Part shown: in pieces, positions 50,614-61,740 of the stretch
Position numbering within the stretch: the first letter of the stretch is position 1
Layout: the number at the start of each line of letters is the position of its first letter
Origin: Epichloe hybrida
Taxonomy: Eukaryota; Ascomycota; Sordariomycetes; Hypocreales; Clavicipitaceae
Length of the DNA: 64,000 bases
Direction of reading: 5' to 3'
Assembly: GCA_019022495.1 (NCBI GenBank)
Contig: JAFEKR010000006.1
Location: 248,001-312,000, forward strand
Program-made: the position numbers and the translations under genes
The notes under the pieces: generated by a model
The model's input: the letters and a program-made list of their open reading frames with translations, nothing else
What the model was told of the DNA's origin: nothing
Databases searched by the model: none

Positions 50614-53600
50614 TCACTTCTTCCCTTTGCCTCCCTTGCCAGCACCCTTTTGACCACCGCCTTTCCCCTTTCCACCGCCTCCTCCACCACCACCACCACC
50701 CATCATAACCTTGACCTTCCCAGCAGGTACGCAGTTCACAATCTCCTCCACCTTCATCCCCTTGATCAGCTCCACCTCCCGTGGCCACATCCTCTCCGAA
50801 TCCCTCGCGGTTTCATCCACGGCCCCCTTTTTACAGGAGTCGGCTTTCCACCGCTCCATGACCTCCTTGACGGCTTTGCCCCTCTTCACTGGCCCGGGCT
50901 GCATCTTGGCCTTGTACTTGAATTTGCCGAGTGCGCTCCACGGTGCACAAACGGGAATTGCTTCCAGTATCTCGTCGTCGACAAAGGGTGTGCCGACAAG
51001 GGCGTCCAGCGCGGCGACCTGCTCCGCTTCATCTAGCTCGAGGGGATCGATGCCCTCATGCATCATGGCGCGACGAACCTCTTCGTGTTCCGCAATCTCC
51101 TTTTGCTGGCGGTGGTGTTGGGCGCGACGACGTTCCTTGGCGGCTTCTAGTTCGGCGGCTCTGTCGGCTTTGGCTTTGGCTTCTGCCTCGAGACGCTTCT
51201 GTCCGATGGTGGCGCCGATGAGAGCCTCGGCGGCTGCGCGGTCTTCTTCGTCCTGGTCTTTGTATTTGGTGGCTATTTTCTTGGCTTTGCCCTTTTGTCC
51301 GCGCTTTGGGGCGGCACCTTTCTTCAAAGGTCCTGATGTGCCTGTGGATGTTGTTGCTCTGGTGGGTGCCTCGGATGCTTGGCTGGCGCCATCGGGATCC
51401 GATTCGTCTCCCCCATCGGCAGCAGTGTCGCCGTTCTCCTCGTCCCTAGCAGTTTGGCTCTCTGTTGTTCCAGGAGGTGATTGTCCTCGGACCGGATGTG
51501 GGGATACTGCGTCTGCGGCTTCCTCGACCTGATTTGGGGGACTGTGGCTGCTAAACCCTTGAAGAGGGTTGTCGCGGGGTCCGTCTTTCTCGTGGCTGTC
51601 ATTTTCACTCTCGTCGGCACTTTCGGCATCTTGGTATTTACCCTTGTCATCAGGCTCTACCGTTGACGTGATACTTCGGGTGTCTTTCGAGTCCGCGGTG
51701 CTACCCGTCGCTGAAACCAGCGCAGAGTCGTCGTCGTCGCCGTTGTTCATCCTGTGTTTGACGTGTTTCGCTTTGCTCTCTTCGCTAATCTTGAAAACGA
51801 TTCCCAGGCCCAGGAGGAGCTGTGTGGGCGGCAGGAAATTCTTCTCCCCGCGAACCATGAAGCTACCCGTTGGCAGGAACTCGCCTGCAGGAGCTGCCTT
51901 GGACACCTGATCTGCCTTCACCCACCAAGCTCCCATCCCGGCTTTCTGATCCCAAGCTTCTGAGGCGCAGACAGAGAGACTTCCGGCTTGTGCCAAAGTC
52001 GCAGGCGGAATCGGCGCGTCAGGAGTCCTGGCGTTGTTCTTGACGACGATACTCGGCGCCCCTTTCAGATCGGCGTGGCAATACACATCTCCCTTTCGGA
52101 GGTACTTTTTGTAGAGAATCTCATTTTGATGAGCATCTTTGCCTCCTAGGACGAGGTATCCGTCCGACGAGATGAACCAAAGAAACTTTTCGAACCAAAG
52201 CTGGTTTCGAATCGGTTGCAAGAGTGCCTTTTCTAGCTTGAGCCCCTTTTTCAAATCCGCAGTGATCTTTACTTCAGCACTCTTGAGCGCGTGAGTCGCT
52301 TGCTGCTGCGTCTTTTCTTGCTTGACTACAGCCGTTCGTCGCTGATCGTAGTACTCTCTTGCGTTACTCCACGGGCTAAGTGTCAGATTGATTTCCACCA
52401 GCAAAGCCTTGGTTTCGTTTGGGCCGCCACCGACACCGACACCGCCACCGGAACCAGCGGGAGCCTCTTCGTCTTCATTATCTGATTCGCTGTCGTCCGT
52501 CTCGAATGGGTCAGCTTCCTCTTCCTCTTCCTCATCTCCTTCCGTTAATTGCAGCGTTATCAGATTCTCGGCGAGGCGTAGAGGAAGCGCGATTATACTG
52601 GCAACGGGGTTGTTCCTCTTCTTTTCACGCTCGACAAGCTTTCCGATGTCGACCCAATCCATGCCCTGTGCGAGCAGGCCATTGACGGCATCCATGGCTT
52701 CCTGGACCCAATCTACATTGGCCTCTATTGCAGCAGCTCTGCGCATATTCAGAGTCTGAGCTTCTTGTAGACCTTCTATACGCTTAGCCTGATCTGCTTT
52801 CGCAGCATCCAACTTTCTTTTTGCGGCCGCCTCCCTTTCGTTAAGTCTCATCTCCAACTTCTGGCCTTCTAAAGAGGAGAAGAACTCGTCGACAGTCTGA
52901 TTGTATCCTTCAAATTCTAGTACCCTAATGGCTGGGTCTTTTTGTAATTTGTAAGGGATGAACGGGTGAAAGTCCTCATAAAGCAAGCCCTCACGCTTTG
53001 GCGATGATGTGTCCGTGCTTCTTTCACCATCTTCTGTTTCGTTCTCACGCCTCTTCGCGAAGATATAGCCAGTGCATTTGTCGGAGCTTGTTACATTCTC
53101 GATGGAAGTTTTAGCTTCGGACAAGAGCTCGACAAGCTTATTGAGGAGGCCGTCATTCTCTAATAGGTCGGCCGGCTTTATTGTCGTGTCGAAATCGTTC
53201 GATTGCAAGACGTGGTCAACAAGGACTGGCGGGAGTTCGGTGATGGAAACTGCCAAGCTCTTGCGCAGGTCTCCACCCGATTTTTCCTTGAGTTTCTTCG
53301 CAGTAGTCTTGACGGCAGCCTTTTCAACTGCCGCTCTCAGAGCTCCTTGCACCCGATCCTTGGTCAAAGCAGGCACACCGTGGAAATTTTGCCTGTTATC
53401 GAGCGAGTAGTGCCGGCCAATCCGTTGAGGCTCCTGGCCGTCGCTCTCGGGAACATTTCTGGATAACGTCAAAATTTTCAAGTCGGGATCGGTGAGAATG
53501 ACGTTGCCGCTCTGAAGCAATGTTAGTGGGCGCCGTATCACACCTCGCGAAAAGATGTATTCTTACCGCAAAGAACTCCAGAAACAACCTGTACTGTCCA

Positions 53601-53979
53601 TCGCTGAATTGAAATTCGAGAATGCGGTCGGTGCCAACCTGCGCGACAGAGGTCAACCGTCTAGTTCCGAGGAGCTTTCGCAGTCGAGAAACGAAAGCGG
53701 ACGGCGCTGCAGCCGTTGTTCGGACAAACTCGGTTGTGTGGCAACGAAACCCTGTGTCGATGACCAATTGCTTCTTGTTGTTGGGTTTGGCGAACTTGAG
53801 CAGCAGTATCTTGGATGAGAGGTCGTACACGTTTGCTAAGCGCAACGTCACCAAGCTCTGATTGAGCTCATGTGCGATGACCTGGAAACCAAAGAATGTC
53901 AGAATCAAGATTTTTCCGGCCCAGTCGTACATGATAACCCACCCACCTTGACGTCTAGCGACGAAAACCTTTGCTTCAT
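50614..53979 (-). CDS. RQC2: Ribosome quality control factor RQC2/Tae2 (NEMF family)
   Basis: Three exons, 53979-53947, 53881-53567 and 53511-50614, give 1,081 residues; introns are 65 and 55 bp with GTGGGT/TTCCAG and GTAAGA/TTCAG borders. The start MKQRFSSLDVK is the family N-terminus. NFACT-N includes residue D9 and the pair D96-R97, which match the residues needed for CAT-tailing in yeast Rqc2. A coiled-coil middle region and an acidic stretch (about 430-470) are followed by NFACT-R at about 555-670, with WFISSDGYLVLGGKDAHQNE and KGDVYCHADLKGAPS. NFACT-C near 985-1040 has CAPWSALGKFKYKAKMQPG. The tail is Gly/Lys-rich. The protein binds stalled 60S subunits with Ltn1 and elongates the stuck chain with Ala/Thr. 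Confidence 0.95.
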
Positions 53980-55217
53980 CGTGTAGAGTATTTAGAACCT
54001 TCCACGGCGCGCTCGACCGCAACCTATGATTCCGAAAGCAAAATCAAAAGGTTTTTGAGCTCTACCTTTGAACTTCACACATATGTACGGAGTAGACCAT
54101 TTCAATGTGGGGCGAGGCTTGTCATCGCGGGGCAGCTCAGGCCGAAGTGACTCAAATTCGTGGTGACGACATGACATCACGTGCTATGCCAAATAATGGA
54201 TTGACAGACCATCAATGTTCCGTACAATGAATGTAATATGCTCAAGTCCGCCTTCTGCTGAACATACTTGATTGGCGGTCCAATCAGTGTGTCGCGGCTC
54301 CAGCTCCAAATCTCTCGTGTACAGTACATTGTGCTGTAATACGGACTACGAAACGGAGTACTTCGCAAAGGTGATCCTATTGGTCTGACCTAGTCTTGTA
54401 CAGGGGTAGACGGCACTACAAGCCGCTTACATATGTACATATGTACATGTATGTATGTACATAGCGTCGACGACCCAGTACGGAGAAGCCCGTACTGTAA
54501 TAACCCGTACATCCGCACGGAATAAGTTTTATTGCCTCGCCACCCTCATAATAATAGTCTCAGAGCACGGAGTAAACGCGCAGGAGGAGTAGGAGAGATA
54601 CGCACATGTATTTTCCTAGGCAGAGGCCGCTTCTAAGGTTTTTTTTTTTTACTGCACAGTAGGCGAAGCTTCATATATGCATTTAATTCTTTCTCGAACA
54701 AGCAAAATTAAATCCCCTCTGTTCCAGGCGCGCAGTACAGTACTTTGGTAACTTTACATACATACTTTCTACCCCGTGCATAATCCAAAGCCATGCCTGC
54801 TCGCATGAACGGGTAAGATTATGATGAGCAAAATGCCAAAGGGCCCGGATCACAACATGCATTAATAGTGCAGCCCCAAGTAAAGCGACTGACATCACCA
54901 CTCGACGGAATGCCTCAGCTATTTTCCCGCTAACAAGGGTCCACGCCGCTTTAACATGTCTTGAAGCGTTCAGACTCTTTTGCGCTTTTGTTTGGGTAGT
55001 TCGGCTGCGTTGGTGCCGTTGTGGGCTCATTCTCTTCTCCCGTCCAATCAACGAGCCCGCTGCGTAGTCTTCTTTGCCATCATCGCATTATGACTTGGCC
55101 ACAGACCATTACCGTGGAAAGTTCACGCCATACGGACTACGGACTACATACTCTTGCGAAGAATGTTTCCTGCATTGCTTCGGTCATGCCATTGCCATTG
55201 CCCGTAAAAAAACATCA
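53980..55217. other. Intergenic region upstream of RQC2
   Basis: About 1.2 kb between the starts of RQC2 and the 3' end of ADE8. One exact TACGGAGTA is at 54,086 and several near-matches lie at 54,352-54,575. An AT-rich run of TACATATG-type repeats is at 54,430-54,465 and a T-run at 54,640-54,650. A minus-strand frame at 54,683-55,051 (122 codons, one hydrophobic segment) has no family resemblance and is not called a gene. Confidence 0.55.
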
Positions 55218-55957
55218 TCATCCACGCCGCCGTCTACTCAATATCTCCCCAGCCACCTTGGCCGCACTCCTCACAATCAACTCATGCTCCAAACTGTGTA
55301 TCCTTTCCTTCAGCTCCTCCAGTCCCTCTCCCTTCCACTCGATTTCCTGCACCATGATGGGCTCCCCCCTGTCCACCTCCTGCACCACATAATGCACCAT
55401 GAGGCCCGTCCGCGTGATCCTCCCGGCCTTGAGCTCATCATATGCCCTTTCTATCGCGTTCGCGCCATCGAATTCGCCCGGCAACCCGGGATGAAGGTTG
55501 ATTATTCCTGCCATCCCGGCCCTCTCCAACGGCTCCAGAAAGGCCCCCGAGAAGACGTGCATCCAGCCCGCCAGAACGATCAGCTCCGGCCGCTGTTCGC
55601 TCTCCGAGAGGATCTTGTCTGCCAGTGCGGCATCGTACTTTTCCCGCCCGCGTGCAATTTGCTCCTCGTCTTCTTCTCCTTTGCTGACGAATCCGTGGCC
55701 GATGAGGTTAAAGTATTCCCATGGGATGCCTGTACTCTGTGAGAAATGTATTTCGAGTACTGGTACGTTTGTAACAACATACCTGCCTTCTCCGCCCGCT
55801 GAATAGCAAACGCATTCCTGCGATTCACTATCAATTTGACGATGCGACTATTCGGTATCCGTCCGTCCGCAACAGCATCTATAAGCGCTTGGAAATTGGA
55901 GCCGTAGCCCGACGCCATGACGAGGATGCGACATGGCGATTCATGCGGTGAAGCCAT
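55218..55957 (-). CDS. ADE8: Phosphoribosylglycinamide formyltransferase (GART)
   Basis: Exons 55957-55783 and 55729-55218 give 228 residues; the 53-bp intron has GTATGT and ends at the second of two nearby AGs (AGTACAG), the only one that keeps the frame. The protein transfers a formyl group from 10-formyl-tetrahydrofolate to GAR, the third step of purine synthesis, in the cytosol. The N-terminal ASGYGSNFQALID is the phosphate loop. NLHPGLPGEFDGANAIERA carries the catalytic Asn and His, and EVDRGEPI the catalytic Asp. It is of normal length for monofunctional fungal ADE8. The start MASPHESP is directly before the first conserved strand. Confidence 0.95.
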
Positions 55958-56641
55958 GATTGGCGCGTAGGTGAGGGAAATGTTGCTTTCGTGAAGAAAA
56001 GCAGCGCAGTTTGGTAAACATTGTGTGTTGGGCGGTGCATGTGTCTACTGCCTGCTCTCTTTTTCTTTCGCAAAAGAAAAAAATTCTCTCTAAAAATCCT
56101 AAAAACTGCTCTGATGCTCTCTACACACCTGTAGGGGCACGTGGACCCGGATCCACAGGTCTTGTCAGGCGGGGGGATGTAGTATGACTAATCCGTGATA
56201 GGGTCGTCAGGTGACTAGGTAGGTGGGTCGGGTACAAGAAGACCCCCTTGAAGGGCACCTGCCCCTCCGCGAAAACTTTGCCCTGAAGATCTGCACGTAA
56301 TTCGTTCGCAGTGCCCAACGAGCAAGGGTTCGTCGGCGTTGTTACGGCAACAAGGGGCACATTGGCGGGAAGTCAGGAGCAATAATCCGTGTTGAAACTC
56401 AGTTGTTGCTTTTTTGCTTTTTGCTTCGGGGCTAGATGGAGATGGCACACACAGTGCATTGGTCGGTCATGTTGTTGTTGATGATGTTTTGCTGCCGTTG
56501 GGCAATCGGCACTCGCGGGTTGGCTTTGCCAAGGAGGGATGGCCGTGGGAGTGGAAACGCGTGAATGAAACCTAAAGACACAAAAAAACACAGGCCAGTG
56601 GCCACACAGGCTGGGGCCAGAGAGGACCCGAAACGCACATG

Positions 56642-56672
<31 letters not shown>

Positions 56673-57540
56673 GTATTCTTCTCAATGCCGACCGAGCAAG
56701 TTGACCCTGAGCAATGACATTGACAGGACATCGGGACAGAAAACAATTCGAAAACAATGCACAATGCACCCGGATTCTGGAGGTTGAACAGGTTTTCTCG
56801 GACCAGACATCAAACCCCCCCTCCCACATTAAAGTGGATGCTTCTGCGCTGGTCTGTCCGTCCAGAGGTTCCTGAGCCCAGGTGGGTCTTCGGCAACCTT
56901 GGCGCCAGCCGCCCTCCCTCCCCACCTCACTCCCGCCTCCCGCATTCCATTGGTACAGAGAGGATAAAACTGGGCTGCAACATCTGCAATTGTCCAAAGC
57001 AGCTGACGGACGGGCCTGGATCTATGTACACGTACATGTATTAACCTGGCTGGCTGCTAATACCTGACGGACGGATGCTGGGGGCAATTGGCCAGCAATT
57101 AGGATGGTGGAGATGAGATGTATCGAGCTTTCCCTTTCTGGACCAGAGTAAACAAACCCCGGCTGGAGTAAACACGAAGAGTTTATACATTCACCCTGCG
57201 CAACAACGCACACGCACACGTCCACGCACACACGTCCACGCACACGTCCACGTCCACGCAACGGGCCCGAGTTCATCCAATCCAGCCCTCGTCCTTCAAA
57301 AAGCCAGCGCGCGTCTGCACAAACGTCGGCCTGATTTCTCCTCCTCCAATTATCTCCAACCACATCAGACAAGTACAAATTCCTCGCTCCCAACGAAAGA
57401 AAGAAAGAAGAATCCAAAAGGCTCAACGTCCTCTTACCCTTCTTTCCCCTTTCTTCGACTTTTGTTTCTCGGGAACAGAAGCCAGAGGATCCTTCTTGTC
57501 ATCCTTTCGTGCTATTCTGCTACGGAAGGTTGTATGAGAA
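55958..57540. other. Intergenic region between divergent ADE8 and HEX1
   Basis: About 1.6 kb that should hold both promoters. It contains an ATC/CAT trinucleotide microsatellite (about ten units, 56,641-56,671), a CA/CACGTCC-rich stretch (57,190-57,265) and a CT-rich leader with GAAAGAAAGAAAG (57,395-57,415) before the HEX1 transcript. Small overlapping frames have no family resemblance and are not called. Confidence 0.55.
56641..56671. repeat. CAT trinucleotide microsatellite
   Basis: About ten uninterrupted CAT units in the intergenic region between ADE8 and HEX1. Likely polymorphic. Confidence 0.95.
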
Positions 57541-57854
57541 GATTCTCTCGCGCCAGCAAAAGTCGCCAATCTGGACTTTGAAGCCCGCGTCCCTGTCCCC
57601 TTCAGCATCTTCCCGTCGACGTATCGGGACAGCGAAGCGCAAACCGCCACACAAACCCACGAGGAGGTTGATCTCGAGCTTCCCAGCAAGCAGGAGCCAG
57701 CCGGACGGCAAGAGCAACACTCTTCCCACACTGCCCACGTCGATCTCCCCCCTCGCGAGGAGAAGCGCTACAGCCAAGAAGAGGTCCGCATCACTGAAGA
57801 GCATCACCGCCGTCCCGGTTTCCAGCAGGAGCAGTTTGCGAAGGAAGACTTCCG
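57541..57854 (+). CDS. Candidate upstream coding exon of HEX1 (alternative 5' exon)
   Basis: A stop-free frame from after TGA 57,535-57,537 to donor GTACGT at 57,855. Splicing to the strong acceptor CTCTTACAG at 58,292 (exon from 58,293; 438-bp intron) joins the HEX1 frame exactly, forming one Arg codon across the junction. The translated end carries QEEVRITEEHHRRPGF, resembling KEEVHFTEE and KEEIRVTD inside the HEX1 N-terminus, which argues that the exon is really coding. There is no ATG in frame within the exon, so its start must lie in a further upstream exon that I could not place; a possible acceptor is CGCCAG at 57,556. It may belong to a longer HEX1 isoform. Transcription evidence is needed to confirm it. 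Confidence 0.5.
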
Positions 57855-58221
57855 GTACGTTAGTTCTGGTCAACCCATTTCTTTGTCCATCTCACAGAGC
57901 CCCCCCTGCTCTCTACTCGAAGCAAGAGAAGCTTCAAATCGCATTTCCGTTTGCCTCGCTTCGCCCCCTTTTGCGAACTCTGAGTGAGCATTTAATTCAG
58001 CCTTCCCGCGTGCTCCGTACAGAAGCTGCAAGTGCAGCCGTTGGGTCACATTTTCCCACAAAAATCCAATCCACAAAATGACATGCACCGGGCCTCCAAT
58101 TATTATCCACGCACTTGGCCTTTGGGCAGAGGTCTTTTACATACGCCCCCCATATGCCCCCATACGCCCCCAGGTCAGGGGCTGCCTGTGACCGCCTCTT
58201 TTGTTGACACAGAAACCACCA

Positions 58222-59271
58222 ATGCCTGCGGCCTACAACAAACACGAACCCTCTCCCACCGGGACTGACACTGACCTTCAATCCTCTTACAGACCTGGAC
58301 GCACCGAGTACACCGATACTCGTATTGAGATTGACAACCGCACCGGCCCTTACACTTCTCCCATTGACATCGCTGAGCGTGAGTATCGGGAGCGCTTCCG
58401 CCCTGCTTATTCCACCACCGTAGACGCTTCTCGTCAGTACCACACCGAGGACATTCGCTTCAACGAGCACACCGTTGAAGGTCGACCCCATCTTCAATCT
58501 TCTGTCAAGGAAGAAGTACACTTCACCGAAGAGACCGCTCAGCCTGCTCGCTTCACCCGCGCCGAACAAAAAGCCAACATGGGTTACTACGACGAAGACG
58601 GTATGTTGAACGCCGCCTCCTCTATTTCGCGCACCTGACCCTGAGACATGGAAATGCTAATTCGTCTTCCGCCAGGTCACTACCACTCCTTCCGCCAGGG
58701 CATCAACAAGCTTGCCGACAAGATGGTGCACCCTCACCACCACCACAATGACCATGTCGACGTGGACATCAAGGAGGAGATCCGCGTCACCGACAGCCGC
58801 CCTCGCCAGGGCGGTGGATGTTATGTCCCCAACACTGTCACCATTCCCTGCCACCACATCCGCCTGGGTGACTTCTTGATGCTGCAGGGCCGACCTTGCC
58901 AGGTCATCCGCATCTCCACGTCGTCTGCCACTGGCCAGTACCGATACCTTGGTGTCGACCTCTTCACCAAACAGTTGCACGAGGAGTCCTCCTTCGTCTC
59001 GAACCCTGCTCCTAGCGTTGTCGTCCAGACTATGCTCGGCCCCGTCTTCAAGCAGTACCGCGTTCTCGACATGCAAGGTGGCCACATTGTTGCCATGACC
59101 GAGACGGGTGACGTCAAGCAGTCATTGCCCGTTATTGACCAGTCCAACCTGTGGTCCCGTCTTGCCAGCGCCTTCGAGTCTGGCCGTGGTAGCGTCCGCG
59201 CCCTAGTTCTTAATGACAACGGCCGCGAGCTTGCTGTTGACATGAAGGTCATCCACGGCTCTCGCCTGTAA
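58222..59271 (+). CDS. hex1: Woronin body major protein HEX1
   Basis: Exons 58222-58600 and 58676-59271 give 324 residues from ATG 58,222, which has a good context (CCACCAATG). The 75-bp intron has GTATGT, a GCTAAT branch site and CGCCAG, and splits a Gly codon. Residues 1-120 are acidic and charged with repeated EE(V/I)xxT motifs. The GYYDEDGHYHSFRQG block follows, a His-rich loop, then the conserved HEX1 core (TVTIPCHHIRLGDF, QGRPCQVIRIS, YLGVDLFTKQLHEESSF, GPVFKQYRVLDMQ, AMTETGDVKQ) resembling eIF5A. The C-terminal SRL is a PTS1 signal for peroxisomal import. HEX1 self-assembles into the Woronin body crystal that plugs septal pores after wounding. An upstream exon may lengthen the N-terminus. 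Confidence 0.96.
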
Positions 59272-61740
59272 ACATGTTGAATGGGTCATCATTTGTAAAA
59301 GATGGAGTCAACTGTCCATTGACGAGCCTCGACGAACTGGCCATGGGAAGCAGCAGATGCACGATGTATCAAAGGCCCAGCGCAATTTCCTGGCGCACGT
59401 GAGGCTACGGGTCATTGGATTGTAGAAATTGCAGCATACTTGATGTTTTGGACATTTGGTTTTGGATGGACAAATTGTTTTGGTAGGATTGGAAGTCTTT
59501 AGTAGATAGAGCGTTCCTGTATATGGAACAATGAAGAGCCTTCCCCGACGCCGGTTGACTTGGGTCTGTGTGTTTGCGTGACCATGATTGAATCACGAGT
59601 ACAGGTCTCTCGACCTTGTCGTGCGACTGTGCTCATGATACACGGAGTTGCCAGTAAAAGTTTCTGGGCCTGGCCGGTTGGCAGAGGGCACCTCGGCTGG
59701 GAAATACTAAGCACTCCTATGAGCAATCGGAACGTTGCAACATTGGTTTTGTATTACAAAAGTACTCCGTAGTTGCTCTTGGATAATACAGGTGCGTTTG
59801 ATCCAAATAATGACAGGGGCAGGGAGTCTTGGCCCGGCCTTGGCCGGCCTTGGGCACCATTTTTGCGAATGGTGTCTTCAAATGAGGCTGTTTGTGAGAT
59901 GGCTCATCTCATTTCGGGTCGCACAAAATATCAATATATCGATCCCCGCTGGCGGCGCTTCTACATGTAAATCGTGCACCAGGATCCCCTCTGCATCATA
60001 AAAGTCAGATTGCACCGCAAGGCATCTGCCCAAGACCTAGCCTCGTATCTGTCTAGGCGATGGGACGAACTGAGTGTCATTTGAATGGAAGGGTGGCGCT
60101 GATAGACGGTCTGGTCTCGGAATCATCGGCAACCAGCTTTGAGCGTCTTGCTGCCCAACTCGCAAAGGAGGGAAGCTCGCTCATGGGCCATGCCCAGACA
60201 TCTTTACAAATAACCAAGGTTGTGTAAAGGGTGAGGATGCGCCCCCCCCCCTCCGGCCTGACCTCCGTCTCCATGGTGGAATCTCAGGCTGCAAATTTTA
60301 AAATTTGCTTCGCATCTGGACAAAATCAGGTTGCACGAAGAAAGCGGAAGGTAGCATGCCGGGTCGTCCTTGCCTTGCTGAGCAGAGCTCTGACGAGGGT
60401 TTGTCTACGTGATTTGTCTAATGGGGCCGAACGAGATTTTTCTGACGAGTAGCATGAATGTCGTTCCTGGAAGTTCCTGGAAGGAGGAGCCCCCGGGGGG
60501 CCCTTGCCTTGTGAGCTCAACTTGCAAGCCAAGCCAAGAACCCAAGTGGCAAACCCTCGGGCTGCAGTGACGAATAAGGTGGCGACGACGTCACGGTCCC
60601 GGGGTTCGTTCGTCACTTGAGAGTGAGAGACGTCGGGTTCAGTGTTGCCGATTGAAACTTGCAGAGATTTTGGACGGTTCGCAATAATACGATGGATGGA
60701 CATGGCTATTGCTATTGGCACATAATCCGTACATGTATGTAATCCGTACGCCTTGGAAACAAGTTGGGCAACCCCGCCTCATGATTAGTTCGACTGCGAT
60801 CTGCCGGTTTGCCATGTGACATCCAATGGTTGTCGTTGGCATCCCCTAACAATAATGTGATAGATAGACTTTGCACGGGATCGGCTCGAGGATCGACTTC
60901 GGCACTGGCACTTTAGCTTGCGAAGAAGCGGACCGAGTGGATTTGCAATGGACGTATTACAAAGGACGTAGCCCGAAGCGAAGCTGGCGAAGCATTCCAA
61001 CATTCCAGCATTCCATGGGTCGGAATTCGAAACTAGCGATTCGGTACAGCGCAAATTTTCAGCCTTTTCTCGGGCGATCCGTTATTACTAATTGGCCCAG
61101 GCTGCCCAGGCTGCCCAGGCTGCCCAGGCTTGACTGCCCCGACTTGACGTCGACCTCTTCTACATACTCCGTACTTTACTCATGATCCATCTCGTCCTCC
61201 TACATACATAGCTCCTCCCTGTCTGTCATCTTGCGTCTTTGTCTTCTCGATCCTGGAAGAGCCAGCGGCACCCTCCCCTTCGTATCGCAACCCTCGTATC
61301 GCAACTTCTCGTATCGCAACCCTACAATACAAGTACTTTTGTTGCCATTTAGTTTGCCCACCAAGTTGTCGGCTTGTCTGTCGCCCTGCCACACGTCGCC
61401 TCGCCGTCAGCAATCGGCTCCCTCAGCCTCCTTCTTCAAACACCTGAAGCCGGCCTCAACAACGAATTCTCTCGTGCACAGCCTTGTTCAAGACGGCCTT
61501 GCCGCCGGTGCCCTTTCCTTGGCATTCTCGCACCCCTTCCCTGCAAGGGGCGACTGGCAGTCATAGATACATACGGCCGAGGACACGAGGGGACGAGAGC
61601 TCAGGACATACATACGACCCCTCACCGCATTCACCAGACTGGTGGACACTACCGAGTTCAGAGGGAGAGCCGCAAACGATTGATCGAAACCCCAAACCAC
61701 GATTCCAAATCATCAACCCCCCCCCCCCCTCCCCAACGAC
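59272..61740. other. Long intergenic region after HEX1
   Basis: About 2.5 kb with no convincing gene; frames overlap on both strands without family resemblance. No tRNA is recognised. It includes exact TACTCCGTA copies at 59,763 and 61,165, a 9-bp minisatellite at 61,096, a three-copy 14-15 bp repeat (CGTATCGCAA at 61,281, 61,295 and 61,310), and a C-run (about 61,719-61,731) just before the next start codon. The last 500 bp, CT-rich, is a plausible promoter and leader of the next gene. Confidence 0.55.
61096..61131. repeat. CCCAGGCTG minisatellite
   Basis: Three exact 9-bp units and a partial fourth in the intergenic region downstream of HEX1. Confidence 0.9.

Noticed and set aside
54683..55051. 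Minus-strand frame of 122 codons with one hydrophobic segment
   Set aside because: No family resemblance, no splice or start context to favour it; kept only as a note in the intergenic entry.
57509..58081. Plus-strand frame of 190 codons before HEX1
   Set aside because: It lies in another frame than the EE(V/I)xxT-bearing exon and its Ser/Arg/Pro-rich translation has no similarity to HEX1; the alternative frame fits a splice into HEX1.
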